The notes under the pieces: generated by a model
The model's input: only the letters and a program-made list of their open reading frames with translations
Databases searched by the model: none
What the model was told of the DNA's origin: nothing
Translations under genes and position numbers: made by a program
In this document: one piece after another, positions 32,663 to 41,591 of the stretch
Layout: each line of letters starts with the position of its first letter
Position numbering within the stretch: position 1 is the stretch's first letter
Origin: Phycisphaerales bacterium
Lineage (GTDB): Bacteria; Planctomycetota; Phycisphaerae; Phycisphaerales; UBA5793
Assembly (NCBI GenBank): GCA_020852515.1
Contig: JADZAS010000015.1
Span: 1-64,000, forward strand
Direction: 5' to 3'
Length of the DNA: 64,000 bases

Positions 32663-33241
32663 CTACCGCAGCGCCAGCGTCAACCCATCGTTCATCCGCT
32701 GCTCGCCGAAGGTCGCCGTTACCTTCAGATGCGCTTCATCAGGCAGGCTCTCGACGCCCTCGAGACCGAGGCGGAAGAGGTATGTGCGCGTCACGTCGTC
32801 GTAGTGGTCCATGCTCGTCTCCACGGCGCGCACATCGATCTCCCACTCGGCCAGGCGCCGACCGCCTTCGCCGGCGCTGAGTTCAAACCGCACGAGCGCC
32901 AGTCCCTTGGTGGTGTCGCCGAAGCGGTCAAAGAACTCGAGCCTCGCCTCAATGATCGACGCGGCCTCCTCGCCGCGCAGCGCGTGCGTCAGCGGGTGAA
33001 GGCGCATCGACTCGGGTCGAAACGGCCAGTTGATGGCGCGGCCCTGGCCGCCGGCACCGGAGCGATCGGGCCGCTCGGAGCTCGCGTTTGTGCGAGGGGG
33101 GCCGTCGTCCCAATGGGTGGTCGGTTCGAGCGGCACGTGCTGCTCGGCGGTGTCGGTGATCCCGCGCTTCTGCCCGCACCCGGGCAGGGCACAGGCGACG
33201 GCGAGGATCGCAACCGGGATGCTCTGCAGGAATCGTCGCAT
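32663..33241 (-). CDS. Lipoprotein of unknown function
   Basis: This 192-residue protein starts MRRFLQSIPVAILAVACALP and then GCGQKRG; the LPGC lipobox puts the lipidated Cys at residue 22. A flexible Thr/Arg/Asp-rich region follows, then a beta-rich domain (ASIIEARLEFFDRFGDTTKG, LALVRFELSAGEGGRRLAEW, RTYLFRLGLEG, HLKVTATFGEQRMNDG). It resembles a periplasmic beta-sandwich anchored in a membrane. No family is recognised. The gene converges on efp. Confidence 0.7.
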   Translation of the reverse strand: MRRFLQSIPVAILAVACALPGCGQKRGITDTAEQHVPLEPTTHWDDGPPRTNASSERPDRSGAGGQGRAINWPFRPESMRLHPLTHALRGEEAASIIEARLEFFDRFGDTTKGLALVRFELSAGEGGRRLAEWEIDVRAVETSMDHYDDVTRTYLFRLGLEGVESLPDEAHLKVTATFGEQRMNDGLTLALR

Positions 33242-33297
33242 GATCGAAGATGGCCGCGCGCCCCGCCCCGGGCGCCATCCTCCAACGATAGATGCCC

Positions 33298-33606
33298 TCA
33301 GCCCGCCTGATCCAACGGCCGGGTCCGCGGAAGGGCCGCCCGCGACTGGCGCAACTCCCCCGCCACCTGCTCGCACGCCTGCGACAGCCGCTCCTGACCG
33401 CTGTGCACGGCGGCCAGCGCCGCGGTGTTGTCCTTCACCACGCCGATGAGTTCGCCAAGTTCGGTGCGGCTTTCCATGAGGCGAACGTGCGCTTCGGTCA
33501 GTTCGCGCTCGCGCTGCGCCCCGTGCCGCCGTTCGAGCACCCAGAGCAACCCCATGAGCCCCGCCGCCCCCAGCTGGGCAAGATGTTGAACGATGGTTTC
33601 TTCCAT
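33298..33606 (-). CDS. Small membrane/coiled-coil protein, end of second phage module
   Basis: This 102-residue protein has one hydrophobic segment (LAQLGAAGLMGLLWVLE) and then a long charged helix (RERELTEAHVRLMESRTELG, SQACEQVAGELRQSRAAL). This TM-plus-coil design matches small phage proteins such as the one at 334-744. It is the last gene of the capsid module on the minus strand. A holin-like or accessory role is a guess. Confidence 0.5.
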   Translation of the reverse strand: MEETIVQHLAQLGAAGLMGLLWVLERRHGAQRERELTEAHVRLMESRTELGELIGVVKDNTAALAAVHSGQERLSQACEQVAGELRQSRAALPRTRPLDQAG

Positions 33607-33727
33607 TGGTGCGAGCCCCTTCCATCACTGCCGTGAAGCGCTCCGCTCGGCAAAGCCTCCGCGTCGTCATTCGACCCTGAGGCTCATGACCCGAAGGGCG
33701 GCGAACTGAGCGCCTGCTGCCTCGGTC

Positions 33728-33768
33728 CCTTCGATGCCTTGATGCCTCGATGCCCCGATGCCTTCTTC
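33728..33768. repeat. Octamer minisatellite copy (about 5 units)
   Basis: Units CTTCGATG, CCTTGATG, CCTCGATG, CCCCGATG and CCTTCTTC follow one another in the gap between two genes of the second phage module. It belongs to the family also found at 14321, 22908, 42921 and 55773. Confidence 0.65.
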
Positions 33769-33769
33769 C

Positions 33770-34417
33770 TCACCACCTCACAAACTGCACCACGTTCAGG
33801 TGCCGCACGACATCGACCTCGCCGTCGCCATCGAGATCGAGCCGCACCCGGGCCCGCTGCCGCGCCGACGAGAAGCGGTCGCGATACGACGCAGCCCGCA
33901 ATCGCAGATACGGCTCATCCGCCAGGATCGACGCCGCCGACGCAAAGATGCCCTCCAGCGCACCCAGCGCTTCGACCATGGCGATCTCATCGCCGTTGAG
34001 CACTTCATCGACCATCGGCGCTTCGCTCGGCTCGCCCAGTCCATCCGGCTCGATGCCGGCGGCGCGCATGATCTGCCGGTGCAGCATCTCCAATTGCGGC
34101 CGAAACGTCCGCACGCCATAGGTCAGCGCCGCTCCGGCCGGTGGCGGCACGGCCGGATCTTCCGAGTGCGCCCGCAGCAGCGAGACCGTCAGTTCGGTGC
34201 CGGAGACGACTTCGATAACTTCCACCGGCACGTCGCTCACGAGCACGACGTGCCCGGCGTCGATCCCGGCGGCGACAAAGTCCGCCGACGCTGAAGTGAA
34301 CGACGTGCCCGACACGACGCCGTCCGTGCCGCCGGCGAGCAATTGCGAGGCGAATGCGATGTCGCGAAAGAGATTCGGTTCGAGCACGAGCAGATCGCGG
34401 TCGGTTGCAAATGCCAT
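33770..34417 (-). CDS. Phage connector-like protein of the second module
   Basis: This 215-residue protein directly follows the capsid gene. Its first half is beta-rich (GVVSGTSFTSASADFVAAGI, HVVLVSDVPVEVIEVVSGTE, LTYGVRTFRPQLEMLHRQIM). The second half is helical and contains a dockerin/EF-hand-like calcium-loop string DLDGDGEVDVV near the C-terminus. Position after the capsid suggests a head-completion or connector role. It has no clear counterpart in the first prophage. Confidence 0.55.
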   Translation of the reverse strand: MAFATDRDLLVLEPNLFRDIAFASQLLAGGTDGVVSGTSFTSASADFVAAGIDAGHVVLVSDVPVEVIEVVSGTELTVSLLRAHSEDPAVPPPAGAALTYGVRTFRPQLEMLHRQIMRAAGIEPDGLGEPSEAPMVDEVLNGDEIAMVEALGALEGIFASAASILADEPYLRLRAASYRDRFSSARQRARVRLDLDGDGEVDVVRHLNVVQFVRW

Positions 34418-34497
34418 GAATGGCCTCGTTTCGTTCGGAGTGGGGAAACCGGCCGCGAGCCTTTCGGCCCGCGACCGGGAGCGGGAGGAGAGATGAG

Positions 34498-35679
34498 TTA
34501 CGAGCTGGTCGTGCCCAGGGCGCGGATGACCGCGTGGGCGTTTTCGTTGCGCATCTCCAGCGTGTACTCGCCGATCAGCTGGCCGACCTCCGAGTCGCCC
34601 GTGCTGCTCAGCGGTTTGTAGTGGAAACTGCGCCCGCCAAGGGGCATCACCGCCAGACGCGAGCGATCAAGCAGCAGCACCGTGTCCGCCGGCACCCAGC
34701 GGCTGAGGATCACGCGGCACACGCCAAAGTCCGACTCGTACACCGAGACGAACTCGCGCAGCCGATCGTCGTCGGCCGAGTAGCTGCGGTTCGGAAACAG
34801 CATCGAGTTGATGCGCCGCTTCTGGAAGCCGTTGACGACGATCGTGTCGATGGTGCCCGAACTCGACTCCCACGCGATGCGCAGGGCCGCGTTGAGAATC
34901 TCCTCGGTGAGCAGGTCCGAATTCGTGCCTTCGCCCGGCGGGATCTCGCCCACGCCCGGCTGGAAGATGTTCGTGCTCACGCGGCGGATGATGCCATCCA
35001 TCGTGCGCCGCACCGTGCTCGAACCTTCCGGATCGGCAGACGGCGACGTGCCGTTGATGACACAGTTCTCCAGGTCGCGCACGAGTTCGCGCAGGCGCTG
35101 CTGCTTCTGGTAGTCGGCCTCGTCGGCGATGGCGTGCTGCCGCGCCGCCTGCTGCGAGCCTGAGACCTCGACGCTGGCGGTGAAGATCTGCGTGAAGTTG
35201 CGCTGCCGCGTGCGATTGGTAAAGCGGCTGGTGGGCCGGTCGGCGCCTTCGAGGGCCGCGTTGCCCAGGATGTGCAGCACCTGGTTGTCGGCGAGATTCT
35301 CGGCCGTCGTGCCACCGTAGCCGCGCACCACCGTGATCGAGCCGAGGCCCGTGTTCACCGTCGTCACGAGCATGACCTCGCGGCTGCCCTCGACCTGGAT
35401 CTGGTCGCCGACCTTGAAGATGTCTTCATCATCGACGCCGAAGGTCGTATCCGCCATCGGATCGGTGTAGGTCGCGTCATTGATCTGCCCGCGATTGGGC
35501 AGCAGCGTGTCTTCGAGCCACTCGTGAATGGTGCTGACCGCCGGCCGCTGAGCATCGCCGAGATGATCGAGCAGCGGCGTCTCGTAGGGGCTGACAATTC
35601 CGATGATGTCGGCGACGTCTTCGACGAGTTCGGGGAGCGTGGCGCCCGCGCTGTACGTCGCCTTTCCGGTAAATGGCAT
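34498..35679 (-). CDS. Major capsid protein of second phage module (DUF5309)
   Basis: This 393-residue protein has DUF5309/SU10 capsid motifs: LVEDVADIIGIVSPYETPLL with HLGDAQRPAVSTIHEWLEDT, a barrel VEGSREVMLVTTVNTGLGSI with TVVRGYGGTTAENLADNQVL, then RTRQRNFTQIFTASVEVSGS, STVRRTMDGIIRRVSTNIFQ and DTIVVNGFQKRRINSMLFP, ending in VCRVILSRWVPADTVLLLDR. These match the order of motifs in the capsid protein at 7166-8308, though sequence identity is low. No stop or frameshift is present, so the gene appears intact and under selection. Neighbours are a scaffold-like protein upstream and a connector-like protein downstream. Confidence 0.85.
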   Translation of the reverse strand: MPFTGKATYSAGATLPELVEDVADIIGIVSPYETPLLDHLGDAQRPAVSTIHEWLEDTLLPNRGQINDATYTDPMADTTFGVDDEDIFKVGDQIQVEGSREVMLVTTVNTGLGSITVVRGYGGTTAENLADNQVLHILGNAALEGADRPTSRFTNRTRQRNFTQIFTASVEVSGSQQAARQHAIADEADYQKQQRLRELVRDLENCVINGTSPSADPEGSSTVRRTMDGIIRRVSTNIFQPGVGEIPPGEGTNSDLLTEEILNAALRIAWESSSGTIDTIVVNGFQKRRINSMLFPNRSYSADDDRLREFVSVYESDFGVCRVILSRWVPADTVLLLDRSRLAVMPLGGRSFHYKPLSSTGDSEVGQLIGEYTLEMRNENAHAVIRALGTTSS

Positions 35680-35788
35680 GTGCTGTTCCTTTCAATGATT
35701 CGCTGGTGTTTGAGTTGTCTTGGGGCGCCTGTCCCCCGAGGTGCAGCGACGGTGCGAGACCCGCTTGCGTCTTCGCCTCTTCCGCACT

Positions 35789-36346
35789 TCAACGCGGCGC
35801 GCTGCGCCGCAGATTCATGTAGTGCATCACATCCGCGTTGTGTCCGCTGCGCCGCGCGATGTTGGCCGCCCGCTGGATGTCCCGACTGCCGTGGTCGGCC
35901 GCGTGCACCGCCGGCCCCATCGCGCTGCCCGCCGCCGCGCCGGCCGCGCGGAACAACTGCGGCCGCTGCCGCCGCACAGCCTGCACCGCCGCGGCGACTT
36001 CCAGGCCGGCATCTTCGCTCAGCGCCGCCTCCACGAGCAGGTGCGCCGCCTGCAGGTCCGCCGCGCCCGCCTCGGCAAGTTGCGCATCAATCGCCGCGCG
36101 CCGCTCGACCTCCGCCAGGCGATCCTGCACGGCCTGCGCCTCCTGCTGCGACTCGTTCAGTTGCGTGCGCAACTGCTCCAGTTCCTTCTCCGCCGCCTGG
36201 GCTCGCTTGCGATAGCGGATGGCTTCGGCCACGTTCACCAGGCGCGGCGATGGCGTCTCCGCATCGTTCGCCTCCGCCTCGCCTGCCGGATGAGCCTCGC
36301 TCGCCTCGATTTCCACCGGATCCAACTGCTGCCGCACGTCATTCAT
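35789..36346 (-). CDS. Scaffold-like protein of second phage module
   Basis: This 185-residue protein has a coiled-coil centre (RYRKRAQAAEKELEQLRTQL, QEAQAVQDRLAEVERRA) and an Ala/Arg-rich C-terminus (DADVMHYMNLRRSAPR-like end). It stands immediately upstream of the capsid gene on the minus strand and downstream of the portal gene, the usual scaffold position. Sequence composition fits a scaffold, with no protease motif seen. Confidence 0.65.
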   Translation of the reverse strand: MNDVRQQLDPVEIEASEAHPAGEAEANDAETPSPRLVNVAEAIRYRKRAQAAEKELEQLRTQLNESQQEAQAVQDRLAEVERRAAIDAQLAEAGAADLQAAHLLVEAALSEDAGLEVAAAVQAVRRQRPQLFRAAGAAAGSAMGPAVHAADHGSRDIQRAANIARRSGHNADVMHYMNLRRSAPR

Positions 36347-36381
36347 GGGTTCAACTCCGTTGTTTCGAATGTGTCAGGCCG

Positions 36382-37893
36382 TCAACTGCCGCCTCGGCGC
36401 GGCGAAGCACCGGGCCGGTCGCCGTAGCCCAGTTCAGAGAGAATCACTTCACTCGGCACGCCGAGGTCGCGCTTGACCAGCGCATCCGCCAGCACGCGCG
36501 ACTCATCCTGCGGGATCGGCGGCGCCCACAGCGGCTCGACGCAGCGGTCGCACTGCTCGGTGCGCAGCCAGCCCGCCCGGTCGAGCGCCGTCAAAGCCAT
36601 GGTGATCAGATCGCTCAGGCCGCGGCCGTAGAGCTGCCGAAGGCGCAGCGTCTTGCTCAGAATGCCCAGCAGCGAGATGCGCATCGCGTTCTCGCTCGAG
36701 AGCGTGCCCACCTTGGCGCGGATCAGCCCCGCCGCAAGAGGCGTCACCGCCGAGATCTTGTCGAGCGCTTCGCGCACTTCGCGGATGTGGTTGTCTTCGC
36801 TGGGGCTCTCGGCGTCGCCGCCGAACGCCTGGATCGACGCCTCGGGATTCTCCGTGATCCACATCTGCCCCGGCGAGACGGGCCGGTCGCCGAAGCCGTC
36901 GATGCCGCGGCCGAGATACATCTTGAAACTCTGCAGCGTCACGCGGTTGGCCCGGTCGCTCAGGCGGGTGTTGAGTTCGTTCTGCAGCGCGATGAGCGGC
37001 TCGACCTCGCCCAGTCCAGCGTACTCGAACGGCCGACGCTGGTGCTGGATGTGAATCGCCGGCACGAAGCCCAGCGCATTGGGCTCGCTGAGCACGAGCT
37101 GCTCATCCTCGTACACCTGCCGGTGGGTCGCCGAGATGATCTCCGTCACCGTCGTCGTCGCGCGCCGGGGCGGCGCATCGACCCGGCTGCGCTTCATCCA
37201 CAGCCCGAGCCTCGACAGGAACCCGCCGTCTTCCACGTCGTTAAGCCATCGCTCGTGATGAATGATGAACGCATCGATGCGGCGATAGTCGCTCGCGTTG
37301 AGCAGCGCCAAGGCGCGGGGGCGCTCGATCACTTCGATTCTCATGGAGCGCGCGACGTCGAGGAGCGCCTCGAGGCCCGCTTGCGCCTTCGCTTCTCGCC
37401 GCGGCAGTTCGCCGACGCGCAACACCAGGTCCACGTGCCCGTAGATGGCGCCCAGCAGAACCGCCTCCTGGATCAGTCCCGTGCCGCCGTTTGCTTCGAG
37501 CAGCGCCTCGACGACTTCGCCGACGATCTGCGCCACCTCGCCATCGCGGGCCCGCGGCACGAAGGACACCTCGCGCCCCGCGACGTAGTCCACCACCGTC
37601 TGCACGCGCCAGCCGATGTCGTTCTCGATCACGATCTCCTTGGGCGGCGCGCCGTCGATCGGCCGCGTCAGCCGCTCGGGCAGGCCGGCGATCTGTGCCG
37701 GCCGCCAGTTGACGGCCCCGTCGCGGCCCGGCGCCGGCTCCTCGTCGTTGCGAAAATACGACAGAAGTCGATCGCACGCGGGCAGCGTCGCCTCCTCGTG
37801 CTCTTCGATGAGCAGCCGCAGCAGCGATTCGGTGAGTTGGATGTCGGCAAAGGGTGCGAGTTGGTAGGGCACGCCGCGCTCCTCGTGATGCAT
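36382..37893 (-). CDS. Phage portal protein of second module
   Basis: This 503-residue protein has a portal-like architecture: FADIQLTESLLRLLIEEHEE at the N-terminus, IGWRVQTVVDYVAGREVSFV, YEDEQLVLSEPNALGFVPAI with HIQHQRRPFEYAGLGEVEPL, IALQNELNTRLSDRANRVTL, and a C-terminal RAKVGTLSSENAMRISLLGI with DERVLADALVKRD-like ends. The A-L-x-N-E-L-N-x-R-x-S-D-R-A-N-R-V block is typical of gp6-type portals. The start is placed at ATG 37893 (MHHEERGVPYQLAP). The open frame continues upstream to 38040, but that part is Arg/Ala-rich and unlike portal sequence. Confidence 0.75.
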   Translation of the reverse strand: MHHEERGVPYQLAPFADIQLTESLLRLLIEEHEEATLPACDRLLSYFRNDEEPAPGRDGAVNWRPAQIAGLPERLTRPIDGAPPKEIVIENDIGWRVQTVVDYVAGREVSFVPRARDGEVAQIVGEVVEALLEANGGTGLIQEAVLLGAIYGHVDLVLRVGELPRREAKAQAGLEALLDVARSMRIEVIERPRALALLNASDYRRIDAFIIHHERWLNDVEDGGFLSRLGLWMKRSRVDAPPRRATTTVTEIISATHRQVYEDEQLVLSEPNALGFVPAIHIQHQRRPFEYAGLGEVEPLIALQNELNTRLSDRANRVTLQSFKMYLGRGIDGFGDRPVSPGQMWITENPEASIQAFGGDAESPSEDNHIREVREALDKISAVTPLAAGLIRAKVGTLSSENAMRISLLGILSKTLRLRQLYGRGLSDLITMALTALDRAGWLRTEQCDRCVEPLWAPPIPQDESRVLADALVKRDLGVPSEVILSELGYGDRPGASPRRGGS

Positions 37894-38079
37894 GTGGCCG
37901 GCGCATCGCCGAGCCTCTGCACCACGCTGCGAGCGCGCAGCGGCGCGCGGCGGCGGGCGCGCCGGAGATCGAATCGGCGCCCGCGCCATGCGGGACGCGC
38001 CTTGCGAAAGCCCTTTGCCGCCATTTTCAGAAAAGCACAACGTGCGCGGCGGGCGGTGCGCCCCTGCGCGCCGGCGGAA

Positions 38080-38598
38080 CTACGCGCCGTGAGCCGGATC
38101 GATCTGCTCGATCAACCGCTCGATGTAGCGCCATGCGTTGAGTTCGTGGCGGATCGCGCGCAGCGGGCTGTCGCCGTCCGCCTGTTCGGCCTGGCCAAAC
38201 AGTTCGCCCACGCGCCGGTGATGCTCCGCCCGCTGCGCATCAGCCCACTGCTCAACCTCGCGTCGGGCTTGCGCATCGCCGGCTTCCATCGCCTGCTCAA
38301 GTTGCTGGCGCACGTCGAGGATGTCCATGAGAAATCCGTCGGGCAGGCTCTTGTCATCGCCCTTGCCCGGCCCGCCCAGCAGCGCCAGCAGCGCCTCGGC
38401 GCGCTGCTCGTCATCTTCGAGGATGTCTCGCGCGCCATTGACCTCGGCGGAGCGCTGCTCGGCTTGCCGCCGCTCGACCGGGTCGGCGAAGCGATCAGGG
38501 TGCCACTTCGCCGCCTCGGTCAGATACGCGCGCTGCACGCGCGCGCGATCGACGTCGTAAGTGCGCTCGAGTCCCAGCACGGCAAATGGATCGAACAT
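38080..38598 (-). CDS. hscB: Fe-S cluster co-chaperone HscB
   Basis: This 172-residue J-protein has the HPD motif at residues 33-35 (AAKWHPDRFADPVERRQAEQ) in an N-terminal J domain, then the HscB C-terminal helical domain starting FLMDILDVRQQLEQAMEAGD, the typical F-L-M-x-x-x-x-x-R-E/Q-x-L-E pattern. HscB stimulates HscA ATPase and delivers the IscU scaffold for Fe-S transfer. Length matches E. coli HscB (about 171). No hscA or iscU is present nearby. The desulfurase gene lies 7 kb downstream, separated by the second phage module. Confidence 0.85.
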   Translation of the reverse strand: MFDPFAVLGLERTYDVDRARVQRAYLTEAAKWHPDRFADPVERRQAEQRSAEVNGARDILEDDEQRAEALLALLGGPGKGDDKSLPDGFLMDILDVRQQLEQAMEAGDAQARREVEQWADAQRAEHHRRVGELFGQAEQADGDSPLRAIRHELNAWRYIERLIEQIDPAHGA

Positions 38599-38678
38599 GG
38601 GCGATGATACGTCCTCGCCCGCGCAGACGGTGGAGTTCCCGCGCTGAGGGAATCACGCCGGGCCCGCTGCTGCGAACG

Positions 38679-39746
38679 TCAGCCCGCAGCGCGCGTGGCG
38701 CTTGGCCGCCCGCCGCGCGCCTGGCGCTTGCTCGACGAGGCTCCTGCGGTGCCGCCTGGCTTGCCGTGCTTGCCATTGCCCTTGCCATTGAGCAGGTGGC
38801 AGCCGAATCGGCCGCGCGCTTCGATGAAGAAACGGCTCGGCTTGTCGCCATTGATCTGGTCGTTAAGTTTGCTCAGCGCCTCGCACTCGATCTGACGCAC
38901 CCGCTCGCGCGTCAGCCCGATCTCCCGGCCGACTTCTTTGAGCGTGCGCGGCTCGCGCCCGTCCAGGCCGAAGCGCAGTCGCAGCACCGTCGCCTCGCGG
39001 TCGTCGATCGCTTCGAGCAGCTTTCGAATGGTGCGGATCTCATCGTCGTAGATGATCGACTCCTCGGGTTGATCGCTGCGGTTGTCCGCGAAGATCTCCG
39101 AGAAGTTGATCACCTCGCCGTCCTTGCCCGCCGGGGCCTGCGTCGAACACTGCAGAGCCCGCACGGCGCGCCGGATGACGAGCACTTTCTTCACCGGCAG
39201 TTCGAGCACTTCAGCCAGTTCGTGCAGCGACGGCGAGCGGCCCAGCGTCCGCTCGAGATCGTGCGTCGCCTGCTTCCACTTGGCGATGTGCTCGACCATG
39301 TACGCCGGGATGTTGATCGGCTGGCCGGCGTTAATCAGAGCCCGCTTGATCGCCTGCTTGATCCACCATGAGGCGTAGGTGGAGAACCGCGCGCCTTGGG
39401 CGGGGTCGAAACCTTCTACGGCCCGAATCAGCCCGACGTTGCCCTCTTCAATAAGGTCCGCCAGGTGCATCCCTCGGTTGAGGTACTTCTTGGCGATGGA
39501 GACGACCAGGCGCAGATTCGCACGCACGAGCAGATCGCGCGCTTCGGGATCGGAGTCGTTGACGACGCGCCAGCCGAGGTACTTCTCCTCGAGCGCTTCG
39601 AGCAACGGTGTTTCGTTGATGTGCCGGAGGTACAACTGCAGCTCAGTCTGCAGCCCTGCATCCTCGGCTGTCCCCTTGACGCTTCGCGTGCTCAAACGAG
39701 ACCTTCCCCTGCCTGGCGCCAGTGCCGTTGTCGTGGCTTGATCCAC
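38679..39746 (-). CDS. RpoD-like sigma factor (sigma-70 family)
   Basis: This 355-residue sigma factor has region 1.2 ([20 protein letters not shown]), region 2 ([57 protein letters not shown]), region 3 ([39 protein letters not shown]) and region 4 ([35 protein letters not shown]). It lacks the acidic region 1.1 of classic RpoD and has a basic, Gly-rich C-terminal tail of about 45 residues. It could be a primary sigma of a planctomycete or a group 2 sigma. A gap of 80 bases leads to hscB. Confidence 0.85.
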   Translation of the reverse strand: MDQATTTALAPGRGRSRLSTRSVKGTAEDAGLQTELQLYLRHINETPLLEALEEKYLGWRVVNDSDPEARDLLVRANLRLVVSIAKKYLNRGMHLADLIEEGNVGLIRAVEGFDPAQGARFSTYASWWIKQAIKRALINAGQPINIPAYMVEHIAKWKQATHDLERTLGRSPSLHELAEVLELPVKKVLVIRRAVRALQCSTQAPAGKDGEVINFSEIFADNRSDQPEESIIYDDEIRTIRKLLEAIDDREATVLRLRFGLDGREPRTLKEVGREIGLTRERVRQIECEALSKLNDQINGDKPSRFFIEARGRFGCHLLNGKGNGKHGKPGGTAGASSSKRQARGGRPSATRAAG

Positions 39747-39978
39747 CGGGCCGGCTGTGCTGGCGCTGCCCGATGGTATTCACCCCCAAGATCAGCCACC
39801 ACGAGAAGCGAATCGACCGCAGCGACGGTGCGGCTCGCGCCGGGGCGGAGGGCCTGAGGCCACCGTACTATTCGTCCGTACTCCATTTTGGTTCGACTAT
39901 TGACGAGAAACACTTGAGGCCGACTCGCCGCAAGAAGGCCTCTGCGCAATGGATGTCGGGCCGATAAGGATTTCCAGC

Positions 39979-40743
39979 ATGACCGACGATGATCTCACGC
40001 CCATCTTGCGAAACTGGCCCTACGTCAGCGGTGAGGTCAACGTCCGCCTCATCCAGGCCGGCGACGGCCGGATGATCATCCAGATGCGCGTCGATCTGGG
40101 CATTCTCCAGATGGAAACCTCCGGCCGCCCTGACGGAACCCGGCCGGACGGATTCGAATCGCTCCTCGAGGCCTGCGCCGCCGCCCTGCAGAAGCACGTC
40201 GATGAGCACGACGACGCCGAGGGGTTCATGCTCACCTCCGACCACTGCCGCCGGCTTCGGGAGGAAGCCATCCAGTATTACCACCGCTATGTGAGCCTCC
40301 TCGCCCTCGAAGAGTACGACGGCGTCATGCGCGACACCGAGCACAACATGCACATCATCGAGTTCTGCCGCGAATTCGGCGAAACCGAATTCGATCAGAC
40401 CGTCATGGAGCAGTTGCGCTGCAACACCCTCATGATGCACGCCCGCGCCGAGGCCAGCCAGGCTGTCGCCGCCAAAGACACCCGCGCCGCCCTGGCCGCC
40501 ATCGACCGCGGCCTGGAAGCCATCCGCGAAGCCCTTGAAACGCAGGACGTTGAAGAAGAGGAGGCGTTCGACTCTTCGGCTGAGGTGCAGTTGCTTCGAT
40601 CCATGCGCGAGGCCCTCGTGCCCAAACTGCCCGTCAGCCAGCGCAGCGAATTGCACGATCGCCTGAAAGCGGCTTTGGCGGCGGAAAACTACGAACTCGC
40701 CGCGATCCTCCGCGATGAACTCCGCCTGCTCCGGGATGAGTGA
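39979..40743 (+). CDS. UVR-motif protein
   Basis: This 254-residue protein ends in a UVR motif (ELHDRLKAALAAENYELAAI then LRDELRLL), the UvrB-UvrC interaction motif that also occurs in McsA/ClpC-related adaptors. The rest is helical and acidic, with a beta start (LRNWPYVSGEVNVRLIQAGD, RMIIQMRVDLGILQMETSGR). Proteins of this layout are common in Planctomycetota; the exact role is unknown. The start at 39979 has an AAGG ribosome-binding site; an ATG ten codons upstream is less likely. Confidence 0.65.
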   Translation: MTDDDLTPILRNWPYVSGEVNVRLIQAGDGRMIIQMRVDLGILQMETSGRPDGTRPDGFESLLEACAAALQKHVDEHDDAEGFMLTSDHCRRLREEAIQYYHRYVSLLALEEYDGVMRDTEHNMHIIEFCREFGETEFDQTVMEQLRCNTLMMHARAEASQAVAAKDTRAALAAIDRGLEAIREALETQDVEEEEAFDSSAEVQLLRSMREALVPKLPVSQRSELHDRLKAALAAENYELAAILRDELRLLRDE

Positions 40744-40763
40744 TTTGCAGCCCCTCGGCGTGT

Positions 40764-41183
40764 CTACGCCGCGCGAACGGCAGCCGCGTGCCGCAGACCG
40801 ATGTGGAAGTGCCGCGGCCGGATCACTGCGCCCGTCGCGCAGTCGATCTGAGCGGGGATCTCTTCGCAGCGCACCACCTGCGCGATGCGGCCGCGCACGC
40901 GAAACGGCGCCAGGCGCACTTCGATGTATTCACCGACCGGGATGGCCCGCTCGCAGCGCAGGCCGAGGCCCGATGGGCTGACATCCGCCAGCTCCGCCGT
41001 GCCGCCGAGAAATGACTTGAAAGGATCGAGACAAATCACGCGCGCCCAGCCGGCCGTGCTCGCCCGACTCTCGCGGCGCCGGTCAAAGGGCAACGGGCGA
41101 TCCAGATCCGCGCCGCGGAGCGCGTCGGCCCGCTGCGGCTTGGGGATTAGAAGATTCGCATGGTGGCTGAGTTTGAGCGCCAT
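40764..41183 (-). CDS. PilZ-domain protein
   Basis: This 139-residue protein has PilZ features: the Arg-rich loop RRRESRAS, the core ELADVSPSGLGLRCERAIPV (D-x-S-x-x-G) and GEYIEVRLAPFRVRGRIAQV. PilZ domains bind cyclic di-GMP through the RxxxR and D/NxSxxG motifs, both present here. The ATG at 41183 is chosen because the sequence from it (MALKLSHH) is well-formed; earlier in-frame ATGs are possible. It converges on the UVR-motif gene. Confidence 0.7.
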   Translation of the reverse strand: MALKLSHHANLLIPKPQRADALRGADLDRPLPFDRRRESRASTAGWARVICLDPFKSFLGGTAELADVSPSGLGLRCERAIPVGEYIEVRLAPFRVRGRIAQVVRCEEIPAQIDCATGAVIRPRHFHIGLRHAAAVRAA

Positions 41184-41591
41184 TCTATCGATCCCGGCGG
41201 AGCAGTCGTTTAGATCATCTGCCCCCTCAGGCGAAATCATCGGACGCTGCCCCCGACGCCTTGAAGCGGACCGCTGTTTTCGGGCGTCGGCAGCCGCGCG
41301 TCCCGGACACCGGCTCACGCCATTTCAGGAAGGGAACTCGGCGTCCTTGGGACAAGGGCCCGATAACCAGACGTCAAACCGGATTTCCAACTTTTTTCAG
41401 CGACTGGGATGCTTTTGGGGTTGACGACCACTCGCTTTTGAGGTATTACCTTACCAGCACTTCGGAGGAGGGCCGATCGCGGGCAGTCGCCCAACGTCGC
41501 TTGATCCGTCTGATTTGCCGCCGCGGGCGTGGCTGTCCCGGGCTTCGTGGCTTCTTGTGTCGTTTGATCCAACTCAGAAGGGGAGACTTCC
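41184..41591. other. 408-bp region with a PEP-CTERM gene promoter
   Basis: The left part may hold the PilZ gene promoter on the minus strand; the right part holds the promoter at 41421-41449 and a 5' leader of about 135 bases for the PEP-CTERM gene. No coding sequence is convincing here. Confidence 0.6.
41421..41449 (+). promoter_or_regulatory. Sigma-70 promoter of the PEP-CTERM gene
   Basis: TTGACG at 41421-41426, a 17-base spacer and TATTAC at 41444-41449 form a good sigma-70 promoter. Transcription would start near 41456, giving a leader of about 135 bases before the ATG at 41592. Confidence 0.7.

Noticed and set aside
37894-38040. N-terminal extension of the second portal protein
   Set aside because: The added 49 residues are Arg/Pro/Ala-rich and unlike portal N-termini; ATG 37893 gives a normal start.
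35272-38607. 1111-codon open frame on the + strand
   Set aside because: It runs antisense through the capsid, scaffold, portal and hscB genes and has Arg/Ala-rich, non-family sequence typical of high-GC shadow frames.
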